From JANNPJ01 sp965200525 (GTDB taxonomy: Bacteria > Actinomycetota > Actinomycetes > Actinomycetales > Kineosporiaceae): 64,000 nucleotides of DNA. The notes beneath the pieces were generated by a model that was not told the origin of the DNA, searched no databases, and saw only the letters and a program-made list of their open reading frames with translations. The translations under genes and the position numbers were made by a program. Positions 34,003 to 42,580 of this stretch are shown here, in pieces. Location of the stretch: contig OZ241368.1 in assembly GCA_965200525.1 (NCBI GenBank), forward strand, positions 6,324,001 through 6,388,000, written 5' to 3'. Each line of letters opens with the position of its first letter. Within the stretch, counting starts at the first letter, position 1.

Positions 34003-35478
34003 TCAGCTCGACCCGGCGGTGAAGTCCAGGACGCCGTCCTGGTCGAGGGGGGCCCGGTAGAGGGCCGCGTCCCGGGCGTAATGCTGCTGATTTCGCCACG
34101 GCCCCCGGTCACCCTTCAGCGGCAGGCTGGAGCGCGAGCGCTCGAAGTAGCCCGAGCTCATGTCGATGAACGGGGTGGTCGCCATCGGCTCGGCCGGCAG
34201 CCGCGGCGTCACCACGGCCTCGCCCCGTTGCCGCATCCGGGCCACCAGCCGGGCCACCCAGGACGAGACCAGGTCGACCTTGAGCGTCCAGGGCGCGTTG
34301 GTGTAGCCGATCGCGAAGGCCAGGTTGGGCACACCCTCGAGCATCACGCCCTTGTAGGCTACGTGCTCGCCGATCGACACCGGCTCGCCGTCCAGGCTCA
34401 GCCCGATGCCGCCCAGCGGCAGCAGGTTCAGGCCGGTCGCCGTGACCACGACGTCGGCCACGAGCTCGGCCCCGGACCGCAGCCGCAGCCCGGTCGGGGT
34501 GAACGCCTCGACGTGGTCGGTGACCACCTCGGCCCGGCCGGAGCGGATGGCGGCGAACAGGTCGCCGTCCGGGACGAAGCACATCCGCTGGTCCCAGGGG
34601 TCGTACGCCGGCGTGAAGTGGGTGTCGACGTCGTACCCGGGCGGCAGGGCGCGAACCGCCACCCGGCGCAGCAGGGCCCGCACCTGGGTCGGGAAACGCT
34701 GCGAGAGGGCGTAGAGCGCGGTCACGATCTTGACGTTCTTCCATCGGACGGCCGCGTAGGCGCGCTGCTCGGGCAGCACCCGGCGCAGCAGTCCGGCGAC
34801 GGCGTCGTTCGAGGCGATCGGCATCACGTAGGACGGCGAACGCTGCAGCATGGTCACCCGGGCGGCGGTTCGGGCCAGGGCCGGTACCAGGGTGACGGCG
34901 GTGGCCCCGCTCCCGATCACCACCACCTTCCGCCCGGTGACGTCGAGATCGGCCGGCCAGTGCTGCGGGTGCACCACCTGACCGGTGAACTGCTCGCGGC
35001 CGGGCCAGGCCGGCGTGTAGCCCTGGTCGTAGCGGTAGTAGCCGGAGCACACGTAGAGAAAGCCGCAGCTCACGATCCGGCGGTGGCCGGTGGCGGCGTC
35101 CTCGGCGGTGACCCGCCAGCGGGCCTGCTCGCGGGACCAGTCGGCCGCCAGCACCCGGGTCCGGTAGCGGATGTGGGGCTCGATGCCGTTCTCGCTGACC
35201 GTCTCCCGGGCGTACTGCAGGATGTCGGCCCCGGCGGCGATGGAGTTGGCTCCCTTCCAGGGCCGGAAGCCGTAGCCGAGGGTGAAGATGTCCGAGTCCG
35301 ACCGGACCCCGGGGTAGCGGAACTGGTCCCAGGTGCCGCCGGTGCTCTCGCGGGCCTCGAGAATCAGGAACGTGGTGCCGGGTGCCTGACGCTGCAGGTG
35401 CACGGCGGCACCGATCCCGGACAGGCCGGCTCCCACCACCAGCACGTCGACCAGTTCGGGCTCGGGTTCGTGGGTCAC
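34003..35478 (-). CDS. ethA: EthA-like Baeyer-Villiger monooxygenase
   Basis: The 491-residue flavoprotein follows Mycobacterium tuberculosis EthA over its whole length. Examples are GGTWDQFRYPGVRSDSD, YVCSGYYRYDQGYTP, VIGSGATAVTLVPALA, PAYDPWDQRMCFVPDGDLF and TGLNLLPLGG. The Baeyer-Villiger fingerprint F-x-G-x3-H-x3-W is intact as FTGQVVHPQHWP. GTG 35478 is chosen because it starts a few residues before the GAGLSGIG Rossmann motif; an ATG 60 bases further upstream would add an unconserved leader. It inserts oxygen into ketones and may sulfoxidise thioamides. No EthR-type TetR gene is adjacent; the divergent neighbour is the hybrid kinase. Confidence 0.92.
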   Translation of the reverse strand: MTHEPEPELVDVLVVGAGLSGIGAAVHLQRQAPGTTFLILEARESTGGTWDQFRYPGVRSDSDIFTLGYGFRPWKGANSIAAGADILQYARETVSENGIEPHIRYRTRVLAADWSREQARWRVTAEDAATGHRRIVSCGFLYVCSGYYRYDQGYTPAWPGREQFTGQVVHPQHWPADLDVTGRKVVVIGSGATAVTLVPALARTAARVTMLQRSPSYVMPIASNDAVAGLLRRVLPEQRAYAAVRWKNVKIVTALYALSQRFPTQVRALLRRVAVRALPPGYDVDTHFTPAYDPWDQRMCFVPDGDLFAAIRSGRAEVVTDHVEAFTPTGLRLRSGAELVADVVVTATGLNLLPLGGIGLSLDGEPVSIGEHVAYKGVMLEGVPNLAFAIGYTNAPWTLKVDLVSSWVARLVARMRQRGEAVVTPRLPAEPMATTPFIDMSSGYFERSRSSLPLKGDRGPWRNQQHYARDAALYRAPLDQDGVLDFTAGSS

Positions 35479-35509
35479 CTGCCCACGGTGAGCACCTGCC
35501 CGGCCGCAG

Positions 35510-35540
35510 TCAAGGTCCGAGGCCCGCTTGATCCTCAAGG
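35510..35540. promoter_or_regulatory. TCAAGG repeats and CTTGA-TCC-TCAAG dyad between ethA and the hybrid kinase
   Basis: TCAAGG occurs at 35510-35515 and 35535-35540. The second copy is part of the dyad CTTGATCCTCAAG. The complement contains CTTGAGGATC, the same ten bases found in the complement of the repeat at 33860-33876. The 152-base divergent gap has no gene. Confidence 0.4.
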
Positions 35541-35630
35541 TGGGCCCGAGCCGGGCCGAAGCGGAGACCAGCGGCGGCGTGGGTCCGTCGCCGAGGGGCC
35601 GAGTTGCGGCCGAGTTGAGGAGGAGCGGGA

Positions 35631-38600
35631 GTGACGCTGGTGCAGGCCCCCGGTCGGGACGATCCCGGCCCCGGTCCGGCCCGAGCGCCCGCCAACCGGT
35701 CGTACCGCCTGGTCGCGGTGATCGTGCTGGTGGCCGGAATCCTGGTCAGCGCCCTGTTGTCGACCCAGTGGGACCGGGCCCAGGACCGCGCCGCCGACGG
35801 GCACACCCAGCGCCAGATGCAGGCCGCGGTGGACCGGCTGCAGGCGGGGTTCGACAGTTACGGGCGGGCCCTCGCGGCCGAGGGGGCGTTGTACGCCGCC
35901 TCGGGCGGGCAGGTCTCCTACCGTCAGTTTCACGCCTTTGTGGCCGGGATGTCGCTGGCCCGTGAATACCCGGGCCTGCAGGGCCTGGCCTTCGACCAGG
36001 TGGTGAGCCGGGCCGACCGGCCCGGTTTCGTCGCCGCCAACCGGGCCGACCACCGGCCGGGTTTCACCGTGGCGCCGGCCGGATCGCGGCCCGAGTACTG
36101 GCTGGTCCGGTTCAGCGAGCCGCGGGCGGTGCCGCCGTGGGGGTTCGACACCCGCACCGACGAGCGGCTGCGGCCCTACTTCGAGCAGGCCCGCGACACC
36201 GGCCGGCTCACCCTGACCGCCAAGACGGTGCTGGCCAACGACGCGACCCTGCCCCGGGCCTCCGCGCCGGCGGCCTTCGTCCTGCTGCTGCCGGTCTACC
36301 GGCCGGGGGCCGACGTCAGCACCGTGACCGGGCGGCGGGCCGGGCTGTTGGGCTGGGCCACGGCCCCGTTCCGGGCCGGCGACTTCCTGACCAACTACGT
36401 CGGCCACGCCAGCGAGCTCGGGGTGGAGGCGTTCGACGGCACTCCCACCTCGGCCCACCGGCTGGCCGGGTCACCGGCCGGGTTCCAGGCCGAGGGGCCG
36501 GGCCTGCGGACGGCGACCATGCGGGTCGGGGGCCGAACCTGGGTGCTGCGGTTCAGCCCGCTGCCCGGCGCGGTCGACCAGTCGGGCTGGGACGGCCCGG
36601 GCATCGGGTTCGCCCTCGGCACCCTGCTCAGCCTGCTGCTGGCCGCGCTGCTGCGGCTCTACGGCGCCCAGGCGGCCCGGCGCACCTGGTCGGAGGCGGA
36701 GCTGCGCCGCGGCCGGGAGGATCTGCAGCACAGCGAGGCGGTGTTCCGCAGCGCCTTCGACGACGCGCTGGTCGGGATGAGCCTGACCGGGCTCGACGGC
36801 GTCTACCTGCGGGTCAACGAGGTGTTCGCGAGCATGCTGGGCCGCACGGTCGAGGGGCTCACCGGGATGAACTTCCGGGACATCACCCACCCGGACGACG
36901 CCGAGGCCGACACCGAGGCCGCGCGGCGCTCGCTGGAGGAGCAACAACCGGGCCTGCGCCGGGCCAAGCGCTACCGCCACGTCGACGGCAGCACGGTCTA
37001 CGCCGAGATGTCGGCCTCGCTGGTGCGCGGCGACGACGGCCGCCCGCTGTACTTCGCCACCCAGACCGTCGACGTCACCGAGCAGCGGCGGGCCCAGCGC
37101 GACCGGGACACCCACGACCTGATGCTGCAGGCGGTGATCGCCAACAGCCAGTCCCTGATCTACGTCAAGGATCTGGACGGCCGCTACCTGATGATCAACC
37201 GGCCGTTCCAGGAGGCGATGGGCATCACCGAGGCGGAACTGCTGGGCCACGACGACTCCTACCTGAGCGCGGAGATCGCCGAGGTCGGCCGCCGGCTGAA
37301 CCTCCGGGCCGCCCAGGAGCAGTTCTCCTCGTCCGGGTGGTTCGAGACCGCCGGCGGACGCCGGTTCTACGAGTCGGTGCGCTTCCCGCTGCGCGATCCG
37401 GACGGTCGGGTCTACGCCACCTGCGGGGTGGCTCTGGACACCACCAGCTCGAAGCTGGCCGCCGAGGAGATGGCCACGGCCCGCGACGCCGCGGTGTCGG
37501 CGGCCGAGGCCAAGTCGTCGTTCCTGGCCACCATGAGCCACGAGATCCGGACCCCGATGAACGCCGTGATCGGCATGACCGGCCTGCTCCTGGACACCGA
37601 ACTCGACGTCGACCAACGCGACTTCGTCGAGACCGTACGGCAGAGCGGCGAGACCCTGCTGACCATCATCAACGACATCCTGGACTTCTCCAAGATCGAG
37701 GCGGGCGAGCTGGAACTCGACCGGCACCCGTTCTCGCTGCGCGAATGCGTGGAGTCGGCGCTGACCCTGGTCGCCCTGCCGGCTGCGGAGAAGGGCCTGG
37801 AGCTGATCGCCGATCTCGACCCGGCCGGGCCGGAGCTGCTGCTCGGCGACGTCACCCGGTTGCGGCAGGTGATCGTCAACCTGCTCAGCAACGCGGTCAA
37901 GTTCACCCCGGCCGGCGAGGTGCTGGTGACCGTGACCGGCGAGCCCGACGAGGCCGAGGGCCCGGACGGCGTCCGGCTCGAGATCGCCGTGCGGGACACC
38001 GGGATCGGCATCCCGGCGGACCGGATGGACCGGCTGTTCCAGTCGTTCAGCCAGGTCGACTCCTCGACCACCCGGGAGTACGGCGGCACCGGCCTGGGCC
38101 TGGTGATCAGCCGCCGGCTGGCCGAGGCGATGGGCGGCGGCCTGCGGGTCGAGAGCGAGCCCGGGATCGGGTCGACCTTCACCGTGACCGTGCGGCTGCG
38201 GAGCGGCCAGGATCGCCGGCAGAGGTCCACGGCCGGCCCGGAGCCGCTGGCCGGCCGCTCGGCCCTGATCGTGGACGACAACGAGGCCAACCGGCGGGTG
38301 CTTCGCCGGCAGCTGCTGAGCTGGGGCATGACCACGACCGACCTGGCCGACCCGGCCGCCGCGGCGGCCCTGCTGGCGAGCGGCTCGACCTTCGACCTCG
38401 CCGTCCTCGACCTGCATCTGACCGGCCTCGACGGCGCCCGGCTGGGGCTGGCCCTGCGCCACCTGCCGGCCGGCAGGGACCTGCCCCTGGTGCTGCTGGC
38501 CGGACTGCAGGACCGGCTGGAGCCCTCCGACCGCGCGGTGTTCGCCGCCGTCCTGACCAAGCCGGTCCGGCTGAGCGCGCTGCACGACACCCTGACCCAG

Positions 38601-39497
38601 CTGCTGGCCCCGGTGGACGCCGGCCTGCACGAGGTGGAGACGGCGGGCGGCCGGCGGGAGCAGGACGGCCCTGACCTCGGGCCGCCCGAGCCGCTGCGCA
38701 TCCTGCTGGCCGAGGACAACCTGATCAACCAGAAAGTGGCCCAGCTGATCCTGGCCAAGCTCGGGCACCTGGTCGACACGGTCAGCGACGGCTCCGAGGC
38801 CCTGGCCGCCGTACACCGGGCCCAGTACGACGTCGTCCTGATGGACGTGCAGATGCCCGTGATGGACGGGCTCGCGGCGACCGAGCGGATCCGGGCCGAG
38901 GTGCCGGCCGCGCACCAGCCCTACATCGTGGCCCTGACCGCCAGCGCCCTCACCGAGGACCGAACGGCGGCGTCGGCGGCCGGGCTGGACGCCTTCCTGT
39001 CCAAACCGGTGCGGCAGAGCGATCTGGCCGCGTTGCTGGTCGGGCTGCACCGGACCGCTCCGGTCCCGTCCACCGGCCGGCCGCGGCCGCTGCCCCAGCG
39101 CTCTCCCGCCACCGAGCTCGGGGCCGACGAGCAGCGGATCCAGGAGATCCGCTCCCGGCTGGAGGAGTTCGCCGGGTTCCAGGACGACGACGACCGCGAG
39201 CTGCTGCGCGACCTGATCGGGGCGTTTGAGAGCCAGGCCGTGCCGGCCCTGGCCGAGCTCGAGACCGCCCTGGCCGCCGCCGATCTCGATCGGGTGCAGG
39301 ATCGGGCCCACAACCTCAAGGGCTCGGCCGGCAACCTCGGCGCGACCGCGCTGGCCGATCTGCTGGCCGGCCTCGAGAGGGCCGGGGCCGCCTCCGCCGA
39401 CGAGCGCGGCCGGCAGCTGGAGCGGGTCCGGGTCGAGTTCGACGCCGTCCGCCGGGTGCTGCGCACGCTCGGCGAAGAACTGACCTCACCGGCCTGA
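35631..39497 (+). CDS. CHASE-PAS-PAS hybrid sensor histidine kinase with two receiver domains and HPt
   Basis: The product is 1288 residues. GTG 35631 follows an AGGAGGAGCGGGA site. A membrane segment lies at about 23-45 and an extracytoplasmic CHASE domain at about 55-310 (EYPGLQGLAFDQVV, WGFDTRTDERLRPYFEQARDTG). The second membrane segment is at 322-344, PAS at about 365-490 and 500-615. The DHp domain has His638 in SHEIRTPMN, the ATPase domain is at about 735-855, receiver 1 around Asp925, receiver 2 with Asp1070 in VVLMDVQMPVMDG, and an HPt domain with His1226 in HNLKGSAGNLG. Receiver 1 keeps its Asp and Lys but has Ala at the conserved Thr/Ser. It is a complete phosphorelay in one chain; no output regulator is adjacent. 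Its ligand is unknown. Confidence 0.93.
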   Translation: MTLVQAPGRDDPGPGPARAPANRSYRLVAVIVLVAGILVSALLSTQWDRAQDRAADGHTQRQMQAAVDRLQAGFDSYGRALAAEGALYAASGGQVSYRQFHAFVAGMSLAREYPGLQGLAFDQVVSRADRPGFVAANRADHRPGFTVAPAGSRPEYWLVRFSEPRAVPPWGFDTRTDERLRPYFEQARDTGRLTLTAKTVLANDATLPRASAPAAFVLLLPVYRPGADVSTVTGRRAGLLGWATAPFRAGDFLTNYVGHASELGVEAFDGTPTSAHRLAGSPAGFQAEGPGLRTATMRVGGRTWVLRFSPLPGAVDQSGWDGPGIGFALGTLLSLLLAALLRLYGAQAARRTWSEAELRRGREDLQHSEAVFRSAFDDALVGMSLTGLDGVYLRVNEVFASMLGRTVEGLTGMNFRDITHPDDAEADTEAARRSLEEQQPGLRRAKRYRHVDGSTVYAEMSASLVRGDDGRPLYFATQTVDVTEQRRAQRDRDTHDLMLQAVIANSQSLIYVKDLDGRYLMINRPFQEAMGITEAELLGHDDSYLSAEIAEVGRRLNLRAAQEQFSSSGWFETAGGRRFYESVRFPLRDPDGRVYATCGVALDTTSSKLAAEEMATARDAAVSAAEAKSSFLATMSHEIRTPMNAVIGMTGLLLDTELDVDQRDFVETVRQSGETLLTIINDILDFSKIEAGELELDRHPFSLRECVESALTLVALPAAEKGLELIADLDPAGPELLLGDVTRLRQVIVNLLSNAVKFTPAGEVLVTVTGEPDEAEGPDGVRLEIAVRDTGIGIPADRMDRLFQSFSQVDSSTTREYGGTGLGLVISRRLAEAMGGGLRVESEPGIGSTFTVTVRLRSGQDRRQRSTAGPEPLAGRSALIVDDNEANRRVLRRQLLSWGMTTTDLADPAAAAALLASGSTFDLAVLDLHLTGLDGARLGLALRHLPAGRDLPLVLLAGLQDRLEPSDRAVFAAVLTKPVRLSALHDTLTQLLAPVDAGLHEVETAGGRREQDGPDLGPPEPLRILLAEDNLINQKVAQLILAKLGHLVDTVSDGSEALAAVHRAQYDVVLMDVQMPVMDGLAATERIRAEVPAAHQPYIVALTASALTEDRTAASAAGLDAFLSKPVRQSDLAALLVGLHRTAPVPSTGRPRPLPQRSPATELGADEQRIQEIRSRLEEFAGFQDDDDRELLRDLIGAFESQAVPALAELETALAAADLDRVQDRAHNLKGSAGNLGATALADLLAGLERAGAASADERGRQLERVRVEFDAVRRVLRTLGEELTSPA

Positions 39498-39500
39498 GTC

Positions 39501-40862
39501 TCAGCGGGCGCCGTAACCGGGGGCGATCCGCGGCCAGGGGCGCAACTGCTCGATCTCGGCGGCCAGCCGGAGCAGCACCGGCTCGCTGCCGGGCCGCCCG
39601 ACCAGCTGCACCGACAGCGGCAGCCCGGCCCCGCGGTGCACGCCCGCCGGCACCGCCACGGCCGGCCACCCGGCCAGGTTCCAGGGCGCCGCGAACGGCG
39701 CGTACCGCACGTCGGCCAGCACGTTCGCCGCCCAGCCGCGCTCGCTCCAGGCCACCGCCCGCAGCGGCAGCTGGGCCAGCATCGGGGTCAGGACGACGTC
39801 GACGTCCTCGAAGTGGCGCCGCACCACCTCGACCCAGGCGGTCCGCCCCTCCGGCCAGGGGCCGCCCGCCGCCAGCACGGCGGTGCCGAGCCGGGCGTGC
39901 CGGGCCACCCGGGGCTCCAGTTTCGAGCGGTCGGCCAGTGACCGGGCTTCAAGCTCGGCCCCGGCGAACCAGCGGACCATCGCCGCCGGACCGGCCCTCA
40001 GCGAGTACGGCACCTCGCGGGCCCGCACCCGGTGCCCGGCGCCGGCGAGCAGATCGGCGATCTGGCGGGTGGCCCGGACGTACTCCGGATCGACCCTCAG
40101 CCCGAGCACCGGAGCCTTCACCGAGACGCCGACCCGCAGCGGGGCGCGGCCTTCGACCTCCACCTCGGCCAGCTCCGGCCGGCCGGCCAGCACGGACAGC
40201 ATCAGGGCGGCGTCGACGGCATTGGTGGCCAGCGCCCCGTTCTCGGTCATCGCGAACCACGACCCGTTGCCCAGACCGGCCGGCACCAGGCCGAGCCCGG
40301 GCTTGATCCCGACCAGCCCGGTGCAGGCGGCCGGGATCCGGATCGAGCCCATCCCGTCGTTGCCGTGGGCCAGCGGCACCATGCCCGCCGCCACCGCCGC
40401 CGCGCTGCCGCCGGACGAGCCGCCGGGCGTGCGATCCGGATCCCACGGGTTGCGGGTGATGCCCGCCGTCCGGGAGTCGGTGGCCCCGAACACGCAGAGC
40501 TCGGGCACGTTGGTCAGGCCGACCACCACCGCCCCGGCCGCGCGCAACCGGGCCACCACCTCGTGGTCGGCCGGCTGCGGCCGGCGGTCGCTGCCGGCCG
40601 ATCCGTTACCGGTCGTCATCCCGGTCACGGCCACGTTGTCCTTGACCGCGATCGGCACCCCGGCCAGCGGCATGGAACCGCGGCCCGGGTGGTCGTCGAT
40701 CAGGGCGGCCTCGGCCAGCGCCTCTTCGGCCCGCACGACCCGGAAGGCCCGCAGCCGCCCGTCCCGTTCGGCGATCCGGTCCAGCGCCCACTCGGTCGCC
40801 GTCCGGGCCGAGACGGCCCCGCCCCGGACCGCCGCGGCCAGCCCGACGGCAGTCATGTCCAT
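39501..40862 (-). CDS. Amidase signature family hydrolase
   Basis: The 453-residue enzyme shows the Ser-cisSer-Lys triad of amidases: Lys74 in VPIAVKDN, the cis-Ser in TPGGSSGGSAAAVAAG near 150 and the nucleophile Ser173 in GMGSIRIPAACTG. It hydrolyses a small amide; the substrate (aliphatic, aryl or peptide amide) is not predictable. No transamidosome partners (GatB/GatC) are nearby and the sequence lacks GatA-specific context, so a GatA role is unlikely. It converges on the hybrid kinase with three bases between stops, and lies after a hairpin that probably ends the amylase transcript. Confidence 0.88.
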   Translation of the reverse strand: MDMTAVGLAAAVRGGAVSARTATEWALDRIAERDGRLRAFRVVRAEEALAEAALIDDHPGRGSMPLAGVPIAVKDNVAVTGMTTGNGSAGSDRRPQPADHEVVARLRAAGAVVVGLTNVPELCVFGATDSRTAGITRNPWDPDRTPGGSSGGSAAAVAAGMVPLAHGNDGMGSIRIPAACTGLVGIKPGLGLVPAGLGNGSWFAMTENGALATNAVDAALMLSVLAGRPELAEVEVEGRAPLRVGVSVKAPVLGLRVDPEYVRATRQIADLLAGAGHRVRAREVPYSLRAGPAAMVRWFAGAELEARSLADRSKLEPRVARHARLGTAVLAAGGPWPEGRTAWVEVVRRHFEDVDVVLTPMLAQLPLRAVAWSERGWAANVLADVRYAPFAAPWNLAGWPAVAVPAGVHRGAGLPLSVQLVGRPGSEPVLLRLAAEIEQLRPWPRIAPGYGAR

Positions 40863-40896
40863 GACCCATCTTCACCCCGGACCCGGGCCGTGCATA

Positions 40897-40946
40897 GATC
40901 GACGCCCGGAACCGGTGGCGATCACCACCGGTTCCGGACATCGATC
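40897..40946 (-). terminator. Long hairpin between amylase and amidase genes
   Basis: A 50-base dyad whose inner stem CCGGAACCGGTGG/CCACCGGTTCCGG is 13 bp with a six-base loop (40906-40937). Outer arms GATCGA/TCGATC add six pairs across a small internal loop, so 20 of 22 positions pair. It lies 26 bases after the amylase stop (40972) and about 35 bases before the amidase start. It has no T-tract, as is common for actinobacterial terminators. An operator role is the alternative. Confidence 0.65.
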
Positions 40947-40971
40947 CGGGCCGGTCAGGGCCCAGCCGAGC

Positions 40972-42555
40972 TCAGCTGCGGATCCGCGAGCCCGCGTCGA
41001 TCGCCACCGCGGCCTTGGCCGGCACGGTGACACCGGCCCGGCCGTGCCGGTCGACGGTCACGGTCGGCCCCGAGCACGACCCCGAGCTCAGCCGGCCGTG
41101 GGCCACGTCGCAGTAGACCCCGGCGGCCAGCCCGGTGTCGAAAGCCTGCGTGTGCGCGGCCTTGTCGTTGTTCAGCGTGATCCAGGCCCGAGAGCCCCGG
41201 TTGAACGCGATCAGGTTGCCGCCGTCGTCCCACCAGTTGCTCACCGGGGCCCGGCCGGCCCGGTTGTGCCAGCCGACCAGCCCGACCACGGCCTGGTCCC
41301 GGTCGACGCAGACCCACGCCGTGCCGGCGCAGTCGGTGTCGGTGACCTTGCCGCCGGCGTCGGCCGGCGGCGAATCGTCGTTGGTGGCGAACGCGAACCC
41401 GGAGTAGACCTGCGGCGTGCCGTACCCGTAGGCGAGCAGGAACTGGTTGGCCAGCAGGTTGGTGGCGCCGTCCTTGTAGTTGAGGGCGTCGCCGTTGCGC
41501 TCGGTGTCGTGGTTCTGCACGAAGGTCAGGGCCTTGTCGCTCGGCGGCAGCCCGGAGCCCTCACCGAAGCCGTTGAGCGTGGCCAGGCTGCCGGTGGCGT
41601 CGGCCGGATAGCTCTTGAACGCGTTCTTCAGCTGGACGTCGGCGTCCAGACCGAGCACGCTGCCGACACTGGTGAAGGCCACCGGGGAGAGAATGCCGGG
41701 GCCGCCGCCGAAGACCTCCAGAGCCAGGTAGGGCTGGGCGCCGTCGGCGGTGCGGTGCAGCCGGGCCGCGATGGCGGCCAGGTCGGGCTGGCCGATGTGC
41801 TTGGCCGCGTCGACCCGGAAGCCCGACACCCCGTAGCCGATCAGCTTGTTCAGGTAGGCGGCCAGGGTGCTCCGCACCGGCGCGGTCTCGGTGCGCAGGT
41901 CCGACAGCCCGACCAGCTCGCACTTACGCACCTGGGTCAGGTTGTTGTAGTCCTCGATCCCGCCGCTCGCCGAGGGGCAGTCGGTGCCCTTCTGATGGAA
42001 GTTGGCCGCGGTGTAGATCCCGGGGTAGTCGAAGTGGCTGAAGGTCTTTCCGCCGTAGGAGGTGTCGCCCTGGCCCGACATGTGATTGATGACGGCGTCG
42101 ACGTAGACCTTGACCCCGGCCGCCCGGCAGGTGCTCACCATGGCCTTGAACTGGGCCTCGTTGCCCATCCGGCTGGTCAGGTCGTAGTCGGCGGGCTGGT
42201 AGACCTCCCACCACGGGTGCAGGATCGTGTCGCTGCCGTCGCCGAGGTGGGTCCGCCTGAGCGAGTCCTGCGGCGGGCTGACCTGGACGCCGCCGTACCC
42301 GGCGGGGCCGAGCACGGTGGTGCACTCCTTGGCCACCGAGGGCCAGTTCCACTCGAACAGGTTGGCCATCACGTCACCGGCCGAACCCGGCCGCGGTGCG
42401 GCGGCCGACGAGGACGCCGCCGCTCCGGAGATCCCGGCCTGCGCCGACCCGGCCAGGCCGAGCGGGACCAGCCCGGCTCCGGCCAGGGCGATCGCCGCCA
42501 CCACGGCGCCGCGCCGCCGTCTCGTCGTCGTCAGATGATGCATCGTCGAAAACAT
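40972..42555 (-). CDS. Secreted GH13 alpha-amylase without starch-binding domain
   Basis: The 527-residue protein starts at ATG 42555 behind GGAGG. The signal peptide (TTTRRRRGAVVAAIALAGAG, cleavage after AQA near 40) leads to a short Ala/Ser region and a complete GH13 barrel of the actinobacterial/animal amylase type. VMANLFEWNWPSVAKEC and the chloride-type loops are typical. The triad is Asp249 in GFRVDAAKH, Glu280 in LALEVFGG and Asp350 in VQNHDTERN. A C-terminal beta domain ends the protein. It cuts alpha-1,4 links in starch outside the cell. It follows the CBM20 amylase by 25 bases and is almost certainly co-transcribed. Confidence 0.93.
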   Translation of the reverse strand: MFSTMHHLTTTRRRRGAVVAAIALAGAGLVPLGLAGSAQAGISGAAASSSAAAPRPGSAGDVMANLFEWNWPSVAKECTTVLGPAGYGGVQVSPPQDSLRRTHLGDGSDTILHPWWEVYQPADYDLTSRMGNEAQFKAMVSTCRAAGVKVYVDAVINHMSGQGDTSYGGKTFSHFDYPGIYTAANFHQKGTDCPSASGGIEDYNNLTQVRKCELVGLSDLRTETAPVRSTLAAYLNKLIGYGVSGFRVDAAKHIGQPDLAAIAARLHRTADGAQPYLALEVFGGGPGILSPVAFTSVGSVLGLDADVQLKNAFKSYPADATGSLATLNGFGEGSGLPPSDKALTFVQNHDTERNGDALNYKDGATNLLANQFLLAYGYGTPQVYSGFAFATNDDSPPADAGGKVTDTDCAGTAWVCVDRDQAVVGLVGWHNRAGRAPVSNWWDDGGNLIAFNRGSRAWITLNNDKAAHTQAFDTGLAAGVYCDVAHGRLSSGSCSGPTVTVDRHGRAGVTVPAKAAVAIDAGSRIRS

Positions 42556-42580
42556 CTGTCCTCCAGTTGGGTCGGGCCGA

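Noticed and set aside
36471..39311. 946-codon minus-strand frame opposite the hybrid kinase
   Set aside because: Antisense shadow; the sense strand carries every kinase and receiver motif.
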